Assembly: GCA_016234365.1 (NCBI GenBank)
Contig: JACRER010000056.1
Coordinates: 1 to 45,456 of the forward strand
Direction: 5' to 3'
Length of the DNA stretch: 45,456 nucleotides
Origin: Elusimicrobiota bacterium
GTDB lineage: Bacteria; Elusimicrobiota; Elusimicrobia; Elusimicrobiales; UBA9959
Below the pieces are notes generated by a model. It worked only from the letters and a program-made list of their open reading frames with translations, did not search any database and was not told the origin of the DNA. A program made the translations under genes and the position numbers. This document shows positions 34,594 to 44,077 of the stretch, one piece after another; positions within the stretch are counted from its first letter, which is position 1, and the number at the start of each line of letters is the position of its first letter.

Positions 34594-35174
34594 TGCGCGC
34601 CTGGCCGGCCGCCGTTACGCGCCGCCCCTGCGTGCCTACCGCTTTCCTGGACCGCGACGGCGTGCTGAACCATAACCGTCGCGGCACCTACGTCACCTCC
34701 CCCCGGGGGCTGCGGCTCTATGCCGGCGTTCACCTGGCGCTCAAACTCCTGGCCGCAAAAGGCTACAGGCTCGTAGTGGTAACCAATCAATCGGCCGTGG
34801 CGCGCGGCTACATCTCTTTAGCCCGGGCCAGGGCCATAAACCTGCGCCTGGTCTCCCTGCTGCGCCGTGCCGGGGCCGGCGTGGACGCGGTTTATTTCTG
34901 CCCGCACGGCCCGGATGACGGCTGCGCCTGCCGCAAGCCTGAGCCGGGCCTCATTAATGAGGCGCGCCGCCAGAGCCCGGCCGACCTGGACCGGTCCTTC
35001 GTAGTAGGCGACAAGAAGAGCGACCTGCTGCTGGCCCGGCGGGCCGGGGTGAAGGGTTATTTGGTGCGCACCGGCCAATGGCGCACCGCCGGCGCGGTAC
35101 CGGCCTCTAAAAGCTTTAAGGACCTCCTGGCGCTGGCCAGGGCCATACCCGACGTAAAAAGGAAGAAAGCATGA
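34593..35174 (+). CDS. gmhB: D-glycero-manno-heptose 1,7-bisphosphate phosphatase
   Basis: 193 residues of the HAD superfamily. GmhB removes the 7-phosphate (for LPS heptose) from heptose-1,7-bisphosphate. The catalytic DRDG has nucleophile D20 and acid/base D22. VVVTNQS is motif II, and GDKKSD is motif IV. The zinc-binding loop typical of GmhB is visible: C103, H105, C111, C113. GmhA and HldD are not seen here. Confidence 0.92.
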   Translation: MRAWPAAVTRRPCVPTAFLDRDGVLNHNRRGTYVTSPRGLRLYAGVHLALKLLAAKGYRLVVVTNQSAVARGYISLARARAINLRLVSLLRRAGAGVDAVYFCPHGPDDGCACRKPEPGLINEARRQSPADLDRSFVVGDKKSDLLLARRAGVKGYLVRTGQWRTAGAVPASKSFKDLLALARAIPDVKRKKA

Positions 35175-35722
35175 AGAAAAGAATACTCGTTTCCCAGATC
35201 GCCACGCTGCTGCTGTTTTTGGCCGCGCGCCCGGAAAGCTGGAAGTTCTTTGCCGCCGGCCTGGGTGTGATGGCCCTTGGCCAGCTGGTGCGCCTCGCCG
35301 CCAGCGCGGCGATAGTCAAATCCAAAACGCTCACCATGACGGGCCCCTACGCCGCCGTGCGCAACCCGCTTTACCTGGGCACGATGATCATGACGGCGGG
35401 ACTGCTTATCATGATCTCCTCCCCCTCCCGCCCGCCGCTCACCGCCGGGCTGTGGGCCTTCGCCGCGGCCGCTTTCGGCTGGATCTATTACGTCACGATA
35501 AAGGCCGAAGAGGCCTTCCTGCTGGCCACGTACGGCAAGGACTTCGAGGCGTATTGCGCCGCCGTTCCCGCCCTGCTGCCCTGCCCGCGCGGCCTGGCCG
35601 GCTTTTTCGACTTTTCGGCTTATTCAAAAGAGGTCTTCCTTAAGAACAAGGAATGGCGCGGTATGACGGCCATGGTGCTGCTCGCCGCCCTGACCGCCGC
35701 CCGGATAAAGTATGGTTTTTAA
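35171..35722 (+). CDS. Isoprenylcysteine/phospholipid methyltransferase-like membrane protein
   Basis: 183 residues with four or five hydrophobic segments. It carries the signature of the ICMT/phospholipid-methyltransferase family: TGPYAAVRNPLYLGTM, then KAEEAFLLATYGKDFEAYCAAVP. Such enzymes transfer a methyl group from SAM to a lipid or prenylcysteine. The substrate is unknown. It overlaps gmhB by 4 bp and the DUF3108 gene by 11 bp, so it belongs to the same unit. Confidence 0.78.
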   Translation: MKKRILVSQIATLLLFLAARPESWKFFAAGLGVMALGQLVRLAASAAIVKSKTLTMTGPYAAVRNPLYLGTMIMTAGLLIMISSPSRPPLTAGLWAFAAAAFGWIYYVTIKAEEAFLLATYGKDFEAYCAAVPALLPCPRGLAGFFDFSAYSKEVFLKNKEWRGMTAMVLLAALTAARIKYGF

Positions 35723-36521
35723 ATTACTGCTGCTGCTGGCCCTGCCGGCCGCGGCGGCGGAACCAACCGCGCTGCGCCACCCTTTCTGGGGCCTCACACC
35801 TTCCACCGGGGCCATCGCCGCGCCTTTCCCCGGCCTGGTAAGGGGCGAGACGCTGGAGTACGACATCTACTGGGGCGCCATCCAGGTGGGCAAGTCTTTC
35901 CTGCGCATCTACGAGTCGGTGGAGATCTCCTCCCGCCCGGCGTGGCACATCGTCTCGGAAGCCAGGTCCGGCTCCTTCATAGCCAACTTTTACAAAGTGG
36001 ACGACCGCAACGAGGCCTGGATGGACGCCGAAACGCTCACTTCTTACGGCTACTACAAGAAGATCTCGGAAGGTTCGCATTTCTTCAACGAATGGGTGGT
36101 TTTCGACCAGAAAGCCGGGCGCTACTACGGCGAGAAGGTGAACAAGAAAAAGCAGCTCTCCAGCTTCGAGGGCCTGCTGGACCGTCCGGTCAACGACGTG
36201 CTTTCGGCCGTCTACCGCCTGCGCGCCATGACCATAGAACCCGGCAAAACGCTGGAGATGGACGTCAACACCAAGAAGAACTGGCGCCTGAACATCAAAG
36301 CCGGCAAACGCGAGAAGATCAAGACCGAATTCGGCAAGAAACAGTGTATCCTCTTCGAACCGAAAATGGGCGAAGACGGACTTTTTGTGGCCAAGGCCGG
36401 CAAGCGCATGCTGGTCTGGATAACCGACGACGAACTTAAACTCCCCATGGTCCTGAAAGCCGAGATCTTTATCGGCTCCATCACCGCCAAACTCTCCCGC
36501 CGCTACCTGGAAGAACGCTGA
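35712..36521 (+). CDS. DUF3108-domain secreted protein
   Basis: 269 residues with a signal peptide (about 1-16). The DUF3108 pattern is visible: RGETLEYDIYWGAIQVGKSFLRI near residue 44, then a beta-rich body ending in LKAEIFIGSITAKL. The family is periplasmic and of unknown function, often in envelope or LPS loci. The start overlaps the methyltransferase gene. It is the last gene before the hldE promoter. Confidence 0.75.
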   Translation: MVFKLLLLLALPAAAAEPTALRHPFWGLTPSTGAIAAPFPGLVRGETLEYDIYWGAIQVGKSFLRIYESVEISSRPAWHIVSEARSGSFIANFYKVDDRNEAWMDAETLTSYGYYKKISEGSHFFNEWVVFDQKAGRYYGEKVNKKKQLSSFEGLLDRPVNDVLSAVYRLRAMTIEPGKTLEMDVNTKKNWRLNIKAGKREKIKTEFGKKQCILFEPKMGEDGLFVAKAGKRMLVWITDDELKLPMVLKAEIFIGSITAKLSRRYLEER

Positions 36522-36542
36522 CGGCCCCGCCGCCCCGGACTT

Positions 36543-36551
36543 TGTTATAAT
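36543..36551 (+). promoter_or_regulatory. Extended -10 promoter of the hldE-kds-lpt operon
   Basis: TGTTATAAT fits an extended -10. The hldE ATG begins 9 nt after it and no Shine-Dalgarno is present, the same geometry as at 29718-29736. A short or absent leader is expected. Confidence 0.62.
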
Positions 36552-36560
36552 ATCTATATT

Positions 36561-37580
36561 ATGACAAAGTCCGGTTTCGCGCGTATGGCCAGGATAGTTT
36601 CCGGCTTCCCAGGCCGGCGGATAGCGGTTTTCGGCGATATGATGCTGGACCGCTACGTAAAAGGCTCGGTCCGCCGTATCTCCCCCGAAGCCCCGGTCCC
36701 CGTGGTCCGCGTCCACTCCGAATCCGCCGTCTGCGGCGGCTCGGCCAACGTGGCCGTGAATCTTTCGGCCCTCGGCGCTCTCCCGGTGCTGGTGTCGGCC
36801 GCCGGCACGGACACCGCCGGCGACGAACTGGCGGGCCTGCTGGCCTCCTCCGGAGTGGACTCCTCCTGCGTGGTGCGCGCCCCCGAATTCCTGACCATTG
36901 AAAAGACCCGCGTCATAGCCGAGCACCAGCAGGTGGTCCGCTTCGACCGCGAAACGCCCGGCCGCGTGGCCCCGGCGGTTAAGAAAGCCGCCCTCTCCTC
37001 CCTGCAGGCCGCCCTGAAAGAAGGCTGCGAGGCGCTTATCCTTTCCGACTACTGCAAAGGCCTGCTCGAGCCGGACACCATCCGCGCCGCCGTAAAACTT
37101 GCCGCCGCCCGCCGCGTACCGGTCTTCGTGGACCCCAAGGTGGAACACTTCCAGTTGTACCGCGGCGTAGCCTGCATCACCCCTAATACGATGGAGGCTT
37201 TCGGAGGTATGCGCATCCCTCAGCGCGACGGCCAGGGCCCCGCCGAAGAGCTGGGACGCAAGATCATGGCCAGGCTCGCCTGCCGGTCGCTCCTTATAAC
37301 GCAGGGCGAGCACGGCATGACGCTGTTCACCCGCCGCGGCGCCGCGGTAGTACCGGTGCACATCCCCACCCGCGCCCGCGAGATCTTCGACGTGACCGGC
37401 GCCGGGGATACGGTAATTTCCACGCTCGCCCTCACCTGGGCGGCCGGGGCCTCCCCCGAAGAGGCCGCGTTGGCGGCCAACTTTGCGGCGGGCATAGTGG
37501 TGGCCAAGCTGGGCACGGCTTCCGTTACGCGAGAGGAACTTCTTGAAAGCGCCAGGTCATGGATAAAAAAGACTGCCTGA
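36561..37580 (+). CDS. hldE1: D-glycero-beta-D-manno-heptose-7-phosphate kinase (RfaE1-type, no nucleotidyltransferase domain)
   Basis: 339 residues of the PfkB/ribokinase family. It phosphorylates heptose-7-phosphate at C1. Family signs are GDMMLDRYVKGSVRRISPEAPVPVV, the substrate pocket GGSANVAVNL, and DVTGAGDTV with the catalytic aspartate near the C-terminus. It ends at the kinase domain; the nucleotidyltransferase half found in bifunctional HldE is absent and must lie elsewhere. It overlaps kdsB by 22 bp. Confidence 0.9.
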   Translation: MTKSGFARMARIVSGFPGRRIAVFGDMMLDRYVKGSVRRISPEAPVPVVRVHSESAVCGGSANVAVNLSALGALPVLVSAAGTDTAGDELAGLLASSGVDSSCVVRAPEFLTIEKTRVIAEHQQVVRFDRETPGRVAPAVKKAALSSLQAALKEGCEALILSDYCKGLLEPDTIRAAVKLAAARRVPVFVDPKVEHFQLYRGVACITPNTMEAFGGMRIPQRDGQGPAEELGRKIMARLACRSLLITQGEHGMTLFTRRGAAVVPVHIPTRAREIFDVTGAGDTVISTLALTWAAGASPEEAALAANFAAGIVVAKLGTASVTREELLESARSWIKKTA

Positions 37581-38308
37581 TAGTCATACCGGCCCGCTAC
37601 GGGTCGCAGCGCTTCCCCGGCAAGGTGCTGGCGAAGCTGGGCGGCCGGCCGGTGGTGCAGTGGTGCTGGGAAGCCGCCGTGAGATCCGGCCTCGGCGAGG
37701 TGGTAATAGCCACCGAGCACGAGAAAGTCCTGGCTTTCGCCCGCTCCATAGGCGCCCGGGCGGTGCTCACCAGCCCCCGCTGCCAGTCCGGCACGGACCG
37801 CGTGCACGAGGCCGCCAGGGGCTCGCGCGCCAAGTTCATACTCAACATGCAGGGCGACGAGCCGTTCATGACGGCCGCGATATTGAAGAAGGCCTTCCGC
37901 AAGCTGCTGGCCTCCCCCGACTGCCACATCGGCACCGCCTGCGTGCGCATCTCCGACCCCGAAGACGTGCGCAACCCCAACTGCGTGAAAGTGGCCATGA
38001 ACTCCGCCGGCCGCGCTCTCTACTTCTCGCGCTGGCCCATCCCTTTCCACCACGAACTGTCGGACCTGAAGGCCCTGCCCTACTACAAGCATTGCGGCTT
38101 CTACATCTACCGCCGGGCGGCGCTTGAAAGGTTCGTCACGCTGAAGCCCAGCCGGCTGGAGCGGCTTGAACGGCTTGAGCAGCTGCGCGCGCTGGAGGAC
38201 GGCATGCGCATAGCCGTAGCGGAAGTCCCGCCGCCGGGACCGGCCATAGACGCGCCGGCCGACCTGCGTGCGGCAGAAAAGTACCTCGCAAAAAGGCTAA
38301 AAAAATAA
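37559..38308 (+). CDS. kdsB: CMP-3-deoxy-D-manno-octulosonate cytidylyltransferase
   Basis: 249 residues. KdsB couples Kdo and CTP to give CMP-Kdo, the donor for WaaA. It has [20 protein letters not shown] at the N-terminus, followed by [24 protein letters not shown] and FSRWPIPF. It overlaps hldE and is followed directly by pyrG, which supplies the CTP. Confidence 0.94.
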   Translation: MDKKDCLIVIPARYGSQRFPGKVLAKLGGRPVVQWCWEAAVRSGLGEVVIATEHEKVLAFARSIGARAVLTSPRCQSGTDRVHEAARGSRAKFILNMQGDEPFMTAAILKKAFRKLLASPDCHIGTACVRISDPEDVRNPNCVKVAMNSAGRALYFSRWPIPFHHELSDLKALPYYKHCGFYIYRRAALERFVTLKPSRLERLERLEQLRALEDGMRIAVAEVPPPGPAIDAPADLRAAEKYLAKRLKK

Positions 38309-38309
38309 A

Positions 38310-39908
<1,599 letters not shown>

Positions 39909-39916
39909 GAGTCTGC

Positions 39917-40774
39917 GTGGCAAAACAGAAAGAAGTAAAAGTCGGCAACGTGGTATTCGGCAACGACAGGCCGCTGGTCTATATAGCCGGCCCGTGCGTC
40001 ATAGAATCCACCGAGGCGTACACGGCCGAGGCGATAGCGCTCAAAAAGCTCTTCGCCTCGCTGCGCACGCCTTTCGTGCTGAAGGCCTCCTTCGACAAGG
40101 CCAACCGCACCTCCCATAAGTCCTTCCGCGGTATCGACATGGAGACGGCGCTGGACTTCCTTAAGGACCTTAAGAACCGCCTTAACGTCCCGCTGCTGGT
40201 GGACGTGCACGAGGCGGCCCAGGCCGGACGCGTGGCGGAAGTGGCCGACATCCTGCAGGTGCCGGCCTTCATGTGCCGCCAGACCGACCTGCTGTTCGCC
40301 TGCGCCGACACCGGCCGCGCCGTGAACGTGAAGAAAGGGCAGTTCCTCTCCCCCTGGGACGCGGAGAATATAGTGAACAAACTGGAGAGCCGCGGAGCCA
40401 AAGGCATCATGCTGACGGAGCGTGGTTCCTCTTTCGGCTACGGCAACCTCGTGGTGGATATGCGCTCGCTCGAGGTGATGAAGGATTTCGGCTGCCCGGT
40501 GATCTTCGACTGCACTCATTCCGTGCAGAAACCCGGCGGCCTGGGCGCCGCCACCGGCGGGGACAGGCGGTTCGTTCCCACGCTGGCCAAGGCGGCCGCC
40601 GCGCTCAAAATAGCCGGTCTCTTCTTCGAGGCCCACCCGCGCCCGGAGAAGGCGCTTTCGGACGGGCCCAACTCGCTGCGGCTCTCCTCCGTGAAGCCGC
40701 TGGTCTCGGCGCTCAACCGCGTGGACCGGCTGGCCTCGGAAATAGCCGCCGTCACTGCCAAAACAGGAGTCTGA
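39917..40774 (+). CDS. kdsA: 3-deoxy-D-manno-octulosonate 8-phosphate synthase
   Basis: 285 residues. KdsA condenses PEP and arabinose-5-phosphate into Kdo-8-phosphate. Motifs are VYIAGPCVIES, VLKASFDKANRTSHKSFRG, TERGSSFGYGNLVVDMRS and FDCTHSVQKPGG. The GTG at 39917 is preceded by AGGAG (5-nt spacer); an upstream in-frame extension to 39455 overlaps pyrG and is not conserved. A KdsC phosphatase is not found next to it. Confidence 0.95.
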   Translation: MAKQKEVKVGNVVFGNDRPLVYIAGPCVIESTEAYTAEAIALKKLFASLRTPFVLKASFDKANRTSHKSFRGIDMETALDFLKDLKNRLNVPLLVDVHEAAQAGRVAEVADILQVPAFMCRQTDLLFACADTGRAVNVKKGQFLSPWDAENIVNKLESRGAKGIMLTERGSSFGYGNLVVDMRSLEVMKDFGCPVIFDCTHSVQKPGGLGAATGGDRRFVPTLAKAAAALKIAGLFFEAHPRPEKALSDGPNSLRLSSVKPLVSALNRVDRLASEIAAVTAKTGV

Positions 40775-40775
40775 T

Positions 40776-41039
40776 ATGAAATGTACTAATTGCGGTCAGG
40801 ATAACAGGGCGGCCCTGAAGTTCTGCAAGAAATGCGGCGCGGACCTGACGGCCTCCCCGGCGTGGTTCCCGGACTGGCGCTGGCACATGAAAGCCCTCAG
40901 CTGGATCTACCTGACCCTGACGGCCGTCTTCTTTTCGGTCAGCTACCTGCTGCATAAGCTCCCTCCCCCCTATGACCAGCGCGAGATCCCCGCGGAAATG
41001 ACGCCGTGGCTGAACCCGCACAAGGTCCCCGCTAAATAA
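40776..41039 (+). CDS. Small zinc-ribbon membrane protein
   Basis: 87 residues. An N-terminal zinc ribbon (C3, C6, C18, C21: CTNCGQ...CKKCGADL) is followed by one transmembrane segment (about 40-57) and a short polar tail. It lies 1 bp after kdsA and shares a base with the kdsD start. Its position within a Kdo operon is unusual; the function is unknown. Confidence 0.75.
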   Translation: MKCTNCGQDNRAALKFCKKCGADLTASPAWFPDWRWHMKALSWIYLTLTAVFFSVSYLLHKLPPPYDQREIPAEMTPWLNPHKVPAK

Positions 41040-42019
41040 TGACCGCCAAGGACGCGCTTATCCTCAAGACCGCCCGCGGCGTAGTCGCGGCGGAGTCCCG
41101 CGCCGTAGCCGGCCTTAACAAGGCCCTCGACGCCTCGTTCATCCGGGCGGTGCGCCTGCTCGACGCCTGCCGCGGCAAAGCCGTGCTGCTGGGCGTGGGC
41201 AAATCCGGCCTGATAGCCCGCAAGGTGGCCGCCACGCTTGCCTCCACCGGCACGCGCAGCGTCTACCTCCACCCCGTGGAATCCCTGCACGGCGACCTGG
41301 GCATGATAGCCGCCGACGACGTGGCCGTAGCCTTCTCCTATTCCGGCGAGACCGAGGAGACCGCGAAGCTCCTTCCTATACTCAAAAAACAGGGGCTGCC
41401 GGTGATTTCCGTCACCAACAACCCGGACTCCCGCATGGCGCGTTATTCCGACGTGGTCCTGCGCCTGCACGTGAAAGCCGAAGCCTGCCCCATGGACATA
41501 GTCCCCACCTCTTCCACCACCGCCATGCTGGCGCTGGGCGACGCCCTCGCGGTGACCCTCATGACCCTGAAAGGCTTCGATAAGGGGCATTTCGCCAAAC
41601 TGCACCCGGGCGGCAACCTGGGCAAGCTGCTCAACCTGAAAGTTTCCGAACTGATGCACAAAGGCGGCGGGAATCCCGTAGTCAGGGAGACAAGTTCGGT
41701 GGCCGCCGCGCTGAAGGTGATGACGGCCACCCACGCCGGGGCCGTTTCAGCGGTGGATCCGAAAGGCAGGCTCTCCGGGTACTTTACGGACGGCGACCTG
41801 CGCCGCTGCCTGCAGGCCGGGCTGAAGGACCTTTCCGCCCCCCTTTCCTCGGTAATGACCCGCAAACCCCTGACCGTCCACCCGGACACCCCGGCCATGG
41901 ACGCCGCCAGGATCGTCTCCGAGAAGAAGATAGACAACCTGCCGGTCACGGACCGGCGCACCGGCCGCCCGGTGGGCATTATCGACGAGCGCGACCTGCT
42001 CAAGGAAGGCCTGGGTTGA
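41039..42019 (+). CDS. kdsD: Arabinose-5-phosphate isomerase (KdsD/KpsF)
   Basis: 326 residues. KdsD turns ribulose-5-phosphate into arabinose-5-phosphate, the KdsA substrate. A SIS sugar-isomerase domain (about 35-190) has GVGKSGLIARKVAATLASTG, HPVESLHGDLGMI, SYSGETEE and MDIVPTSSTT. Two CBS domains follow (about 205-326). The final TGA overlaps the TTG start of lptC. Confidence 0.93.
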   Translation: MTAKDALILKTARGVVAAESRAVAGLNKALDASFIRAVRLLDACRGKAVLLGVGKSGLIARKVAATLASTGTRSVYLHPVESLHGDLGMIAADDVAVAFSYSGETEETAKLLPILKKQGLPVISVTNNPDSRMARYSDVVLRLHVKAEACPMDIVPTSSTTAMLALGDALAVTLMTLKGFDKGHFAKLHPGGNLGKLLNLKVSELMHKGGGNPVVRETSSVAAALKVMTATHAGAVSAVDPKGRLSGYFTDGDLRRCLQAGLKDLSAPLSSVMTRKPLTVHPDTPAMDAARIVSEKKIDNLPVTDRRTGRPVGIIDERDLLKEGLG

Positions 42020-42519
42020 AACGCCTGCTGCCCGCCTGCCTGCTGGCCCTGCTCTCGGCCTGCTCCGGGGGAGATTCCCGTGAAGCGGCGCCCGGGGTAA
42101 GCCTGCTCAGGGACTTCTCCATAGCCGAGACGGCTGCCGGACAGTCCCACTGGCGCCTCAATTCCGTGACCGCGCGCATGGATGAACGGGCGGGCCTGAT
42201 CCTCTTCTCTTCCCCCAAGATCCGCTTCTTCGACGAGGATAAACCCTCTTCGGATATCACCGCGGCCTCCGGCCTGCTGCATATGCGCGACAAAGCGGCG
42301 GAGCTGACCGGCGACGTGCAGGTTAACTCCCTCAGGGACGGCATGCGCCTGAGCACCACCAAGCTTTACTACAGTTCCGCCAAGGGCAAGATCTGGACGG
42401 AAGAACCCGTGACCATTCATAAAGGCCGCACCGTCATAAATGGCCGCGGCTTCACGGCCAACCCGGACCTCTCCCAGATCCAGATAGAACATCAGGAAAC
42501 CAGGGTGACCGGACAATGA
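42016..42519 (+). CDS. lptC: LPS-export periplasmic protein LptC
   Basis: 167 residues from a TTG start (TTGA overlap with kdsD). A hydrophobic N-terminus with a lipobox-like LLSAC (C16) suggests a lipoprotein form rather than the usual plain anchor. The body is beta-jellyroll-like (SPKIRFFDEDKPSSDITAASG, then AELTGDVQVNS), as in LptC. LptC links the LptB2FG transporter to LptA. It overlaps lptA by 4 bp (ATGA). Confidence 0.84.
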   Translation: MKRLLPACLLALLSACSGGDSREAAPGVSLLRDFSIAETAAGQSHWRLNSVTARMDERAGLILFSSPKIRFFDEDKPSSDITAASGLLHMRDKAAELTGDVQVNSLRDGMRLSTTKLYYSSAKGKIWTEEPVTIHKGRTVINGRGFTANPDLSQIQIEHQETRVTGQ

Positions 42520-43199
42520 AACTCATCGCGCTGGCCTTACTGCTGCTGCCCGCCGCGGCCCGCGCCGCCGACCGGGAAGATTTTATGATGGGCTCCGTGG
42601 TAAAGAGCGAGAAGTGGACCATGGACCGCGCGGCCGACCGCGAGATCTTCGACGGGAACGTATCTTTCCGCAACCCCAAGTACGTCCTCAAGGCCGATCA
42701 CGCGCTCTATGACCGCAAGACCCAGGCCTGGGACATAACCGGCTCGGTCTACATCCTGCGCACCTTCGAAGACAAGTCCGTAGTGGAGGCGAACTGCGAT
42801 TCCGCCCGCTACCTTGAAGGGACCGAGGAAGCTTATATGGACCGCGGCCTCCTCCCGGTCCGCATGAAACACACTGGCGCGGACGGCAAGGTGCTCAACG
42901 GCCGCTCGGACAAGGCCAAGGCCGAGAACCGGACCGGCCTTATGCGCTTCACCGGCAACTTCGCTCTGTCCACCGAGAACCTGGATATTTTCTCCTCGAA
43001 GGGCCTCTACGACCGCAATACGCAGACTTTCCTGATAGAGGAATCCACCCCGCTGGCCGTCGGCAAGCGCGAAGGCTACGATTTCGCCATCAACTCGGAG
43101 AAGATAAAGTTCTTCAGGGACAGCCGGGACATAAAGTTCTATAATAACGTGACCGGCTGGGTAAAAGACAATCCGGAAAAGCCGTTCGCAGCCAAATGA
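42516..43199 (+). CDS. lptA: LptA/OstA-family LPS transport protein
   Basis: 227 residues with a signal peptide (about 1-17). The OstA-like beta-jellyroll repeats are recognisable: FDGNVSFRNPKYVLKADHALYD, WDITGSVYI, RFTGNFALSTENLDIFSSKGLYD. LptA bridges the periplasm and carries LPS to the outer membrane. The ATG overlaps the lptC stop, and lptB starts inside its stop (ATGA). Confidence 0.86.
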   Translation: MKLIALALLLLPAAARAADREDFMMGSVVKSEKWTMDRAADREIFDGNVSFRNPKYVLKADHALYDRKTQAWDITGSVYILRTFEDKSVVEANCDSARYLEGTEEAYMDRGLLPVRMKHTGADGKVLNGRSDKAKAENRTGLMRFTGNFALSTENLDIFSSKGLYDRNTQTFLIEESTPLAVGKREGYDFAINSEKIKFFRDSRDIKFYNNVTGWVKDNPEKPFAAK

Positions 43200-44077
43200 A
43201 ACTTGAATGCTCCCTGCTTGAGAAGAGTTTTGGCCGCCGCAAGGTGGTCAACGGCATTTCCATCCACGTGAACTCCGGCGAGGTCTGCGGCCTGCTGGGG
43301 CCCAACGGCGCCGGCAAAACCACCACGTTCCACATGCTAGTCGGCTTTCTGGAGCCGGACGCCGGCAAGGTGTACCTGGACGGCCGCGACGCCACCAGGG
43401 AACCCATGTTCCAGCGCGCCCGCGGCGGCATAGGCTACCTGGCGCAGGAACCCACCGTTTTCCGGGGGCTCACCGTGGCGCAGAACCTGGAAGCTATCCT
43501 CGAGCGCACCACGCCGGACCGCAAGGTAATGCGCAAGCGCGTGGACGACCTGCTGACCGAATTCGGGCTGATGAAGCTGCGCGACCAGAAGGCCTGGACG
43601 CTGTCCGGCGGCGAAAAGCGCCGGCTGGAAGTGGCCCGCGTGATGATCAACGACCCCAGGATCATCCTGCTCGACGAGCCTTTCGTGGGCATCGACCCCA
43701 TCACGGTGAGCGACCTTAAAAAGATAATCCTGCACCTGAAGGAAAAGGGCATCGGCGTGCTGATCACCGACCACAACGTGCGCGAGACCCTGTCCATTAC
43801 CGACCGTTCCTACCTCATCTACAGCGGCCAGATCCTCATCGACGGCAACGCCGAGACGCTCCTCAACGACCCCAAGGCCCGCGAGCTCTACCTGGGCTGG
43901 GACTTCAAACTCTCACCGGTCCGGGCGAGGTGTTATTCCGCTCGCCAGGACTGCAGGGAACCGTTGCGCGGTTCCCCTCCACCGCCTACGGCGGCGGAGC
44001 CTCCCCTCCCCAACTGGCGCTCGGAACAACACCCCGCCCGTCCCTGCAGACTCCGTCCTCCGCGACGCCTCAGGTGA
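43196..44077 (+). CDS. lptB: LPS-export ABC transporter ATPase LptB, with an unusual C-terminal tail
   Basis: 293 residues. LptB powers LPS extraction with LptF and LptG. Motifs are Walker A GPNGAGKTT (35-43), LSGGE (136-140), Walker B LLDEP (158-162) and H-loop H193. The conserved part ends at LGWDFKL (about 239), where LptB normally stops. The last ~54 residues (Arg- and Pro-rich) are encoded by palindromic sequence (43931-44031) and look non-native, so a repeat insertion probably replaced the original stop. The end overlaps the convergent TPR gene by 8 bp. Confidence 0.93.
   Translation: MKLECSLLEKSFGRRKVVNGISIHVNSGEVCGLLGPNGAGKTTTFHMLVGFLEPDAGKVYLDGRDATREPMFQRARGGIGYLAQEPTVFRGLTVAQNLEAILERTTPDRKVMRKRVDDLLTEFGLMKLRDQKAWTLSGGEKRRLEVARVMINDPRIILLDEPFVGIDPITVSDLKKIILHLKEKGIGVLITDHNVRETLSITDRSYLIYSGQILIDGNAETLLNDPKARELYLGWDFKLSPVRARCYSARQDCREPLRGSPPPPTAAEPPLPNWRSEQHPARPCRLRPPRRLR
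43931..44031. repeat. Palindromic repeat in the 3' end of lptB
   Basis: Outer arms at 43931-43948 and 44014-44031 are inverted at 15 of 18 positions. Inside are a perfect stem GGGAACCG/CGGTTCCC (43956-43963 and 43969-43976) and CCGCC-TAC-GGCGG (43982-43994). A CTGCAGGGA/TCCCTGCAG pair reaches to 44049. It encodes the odd lptB tail. Confidence 0.65.
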
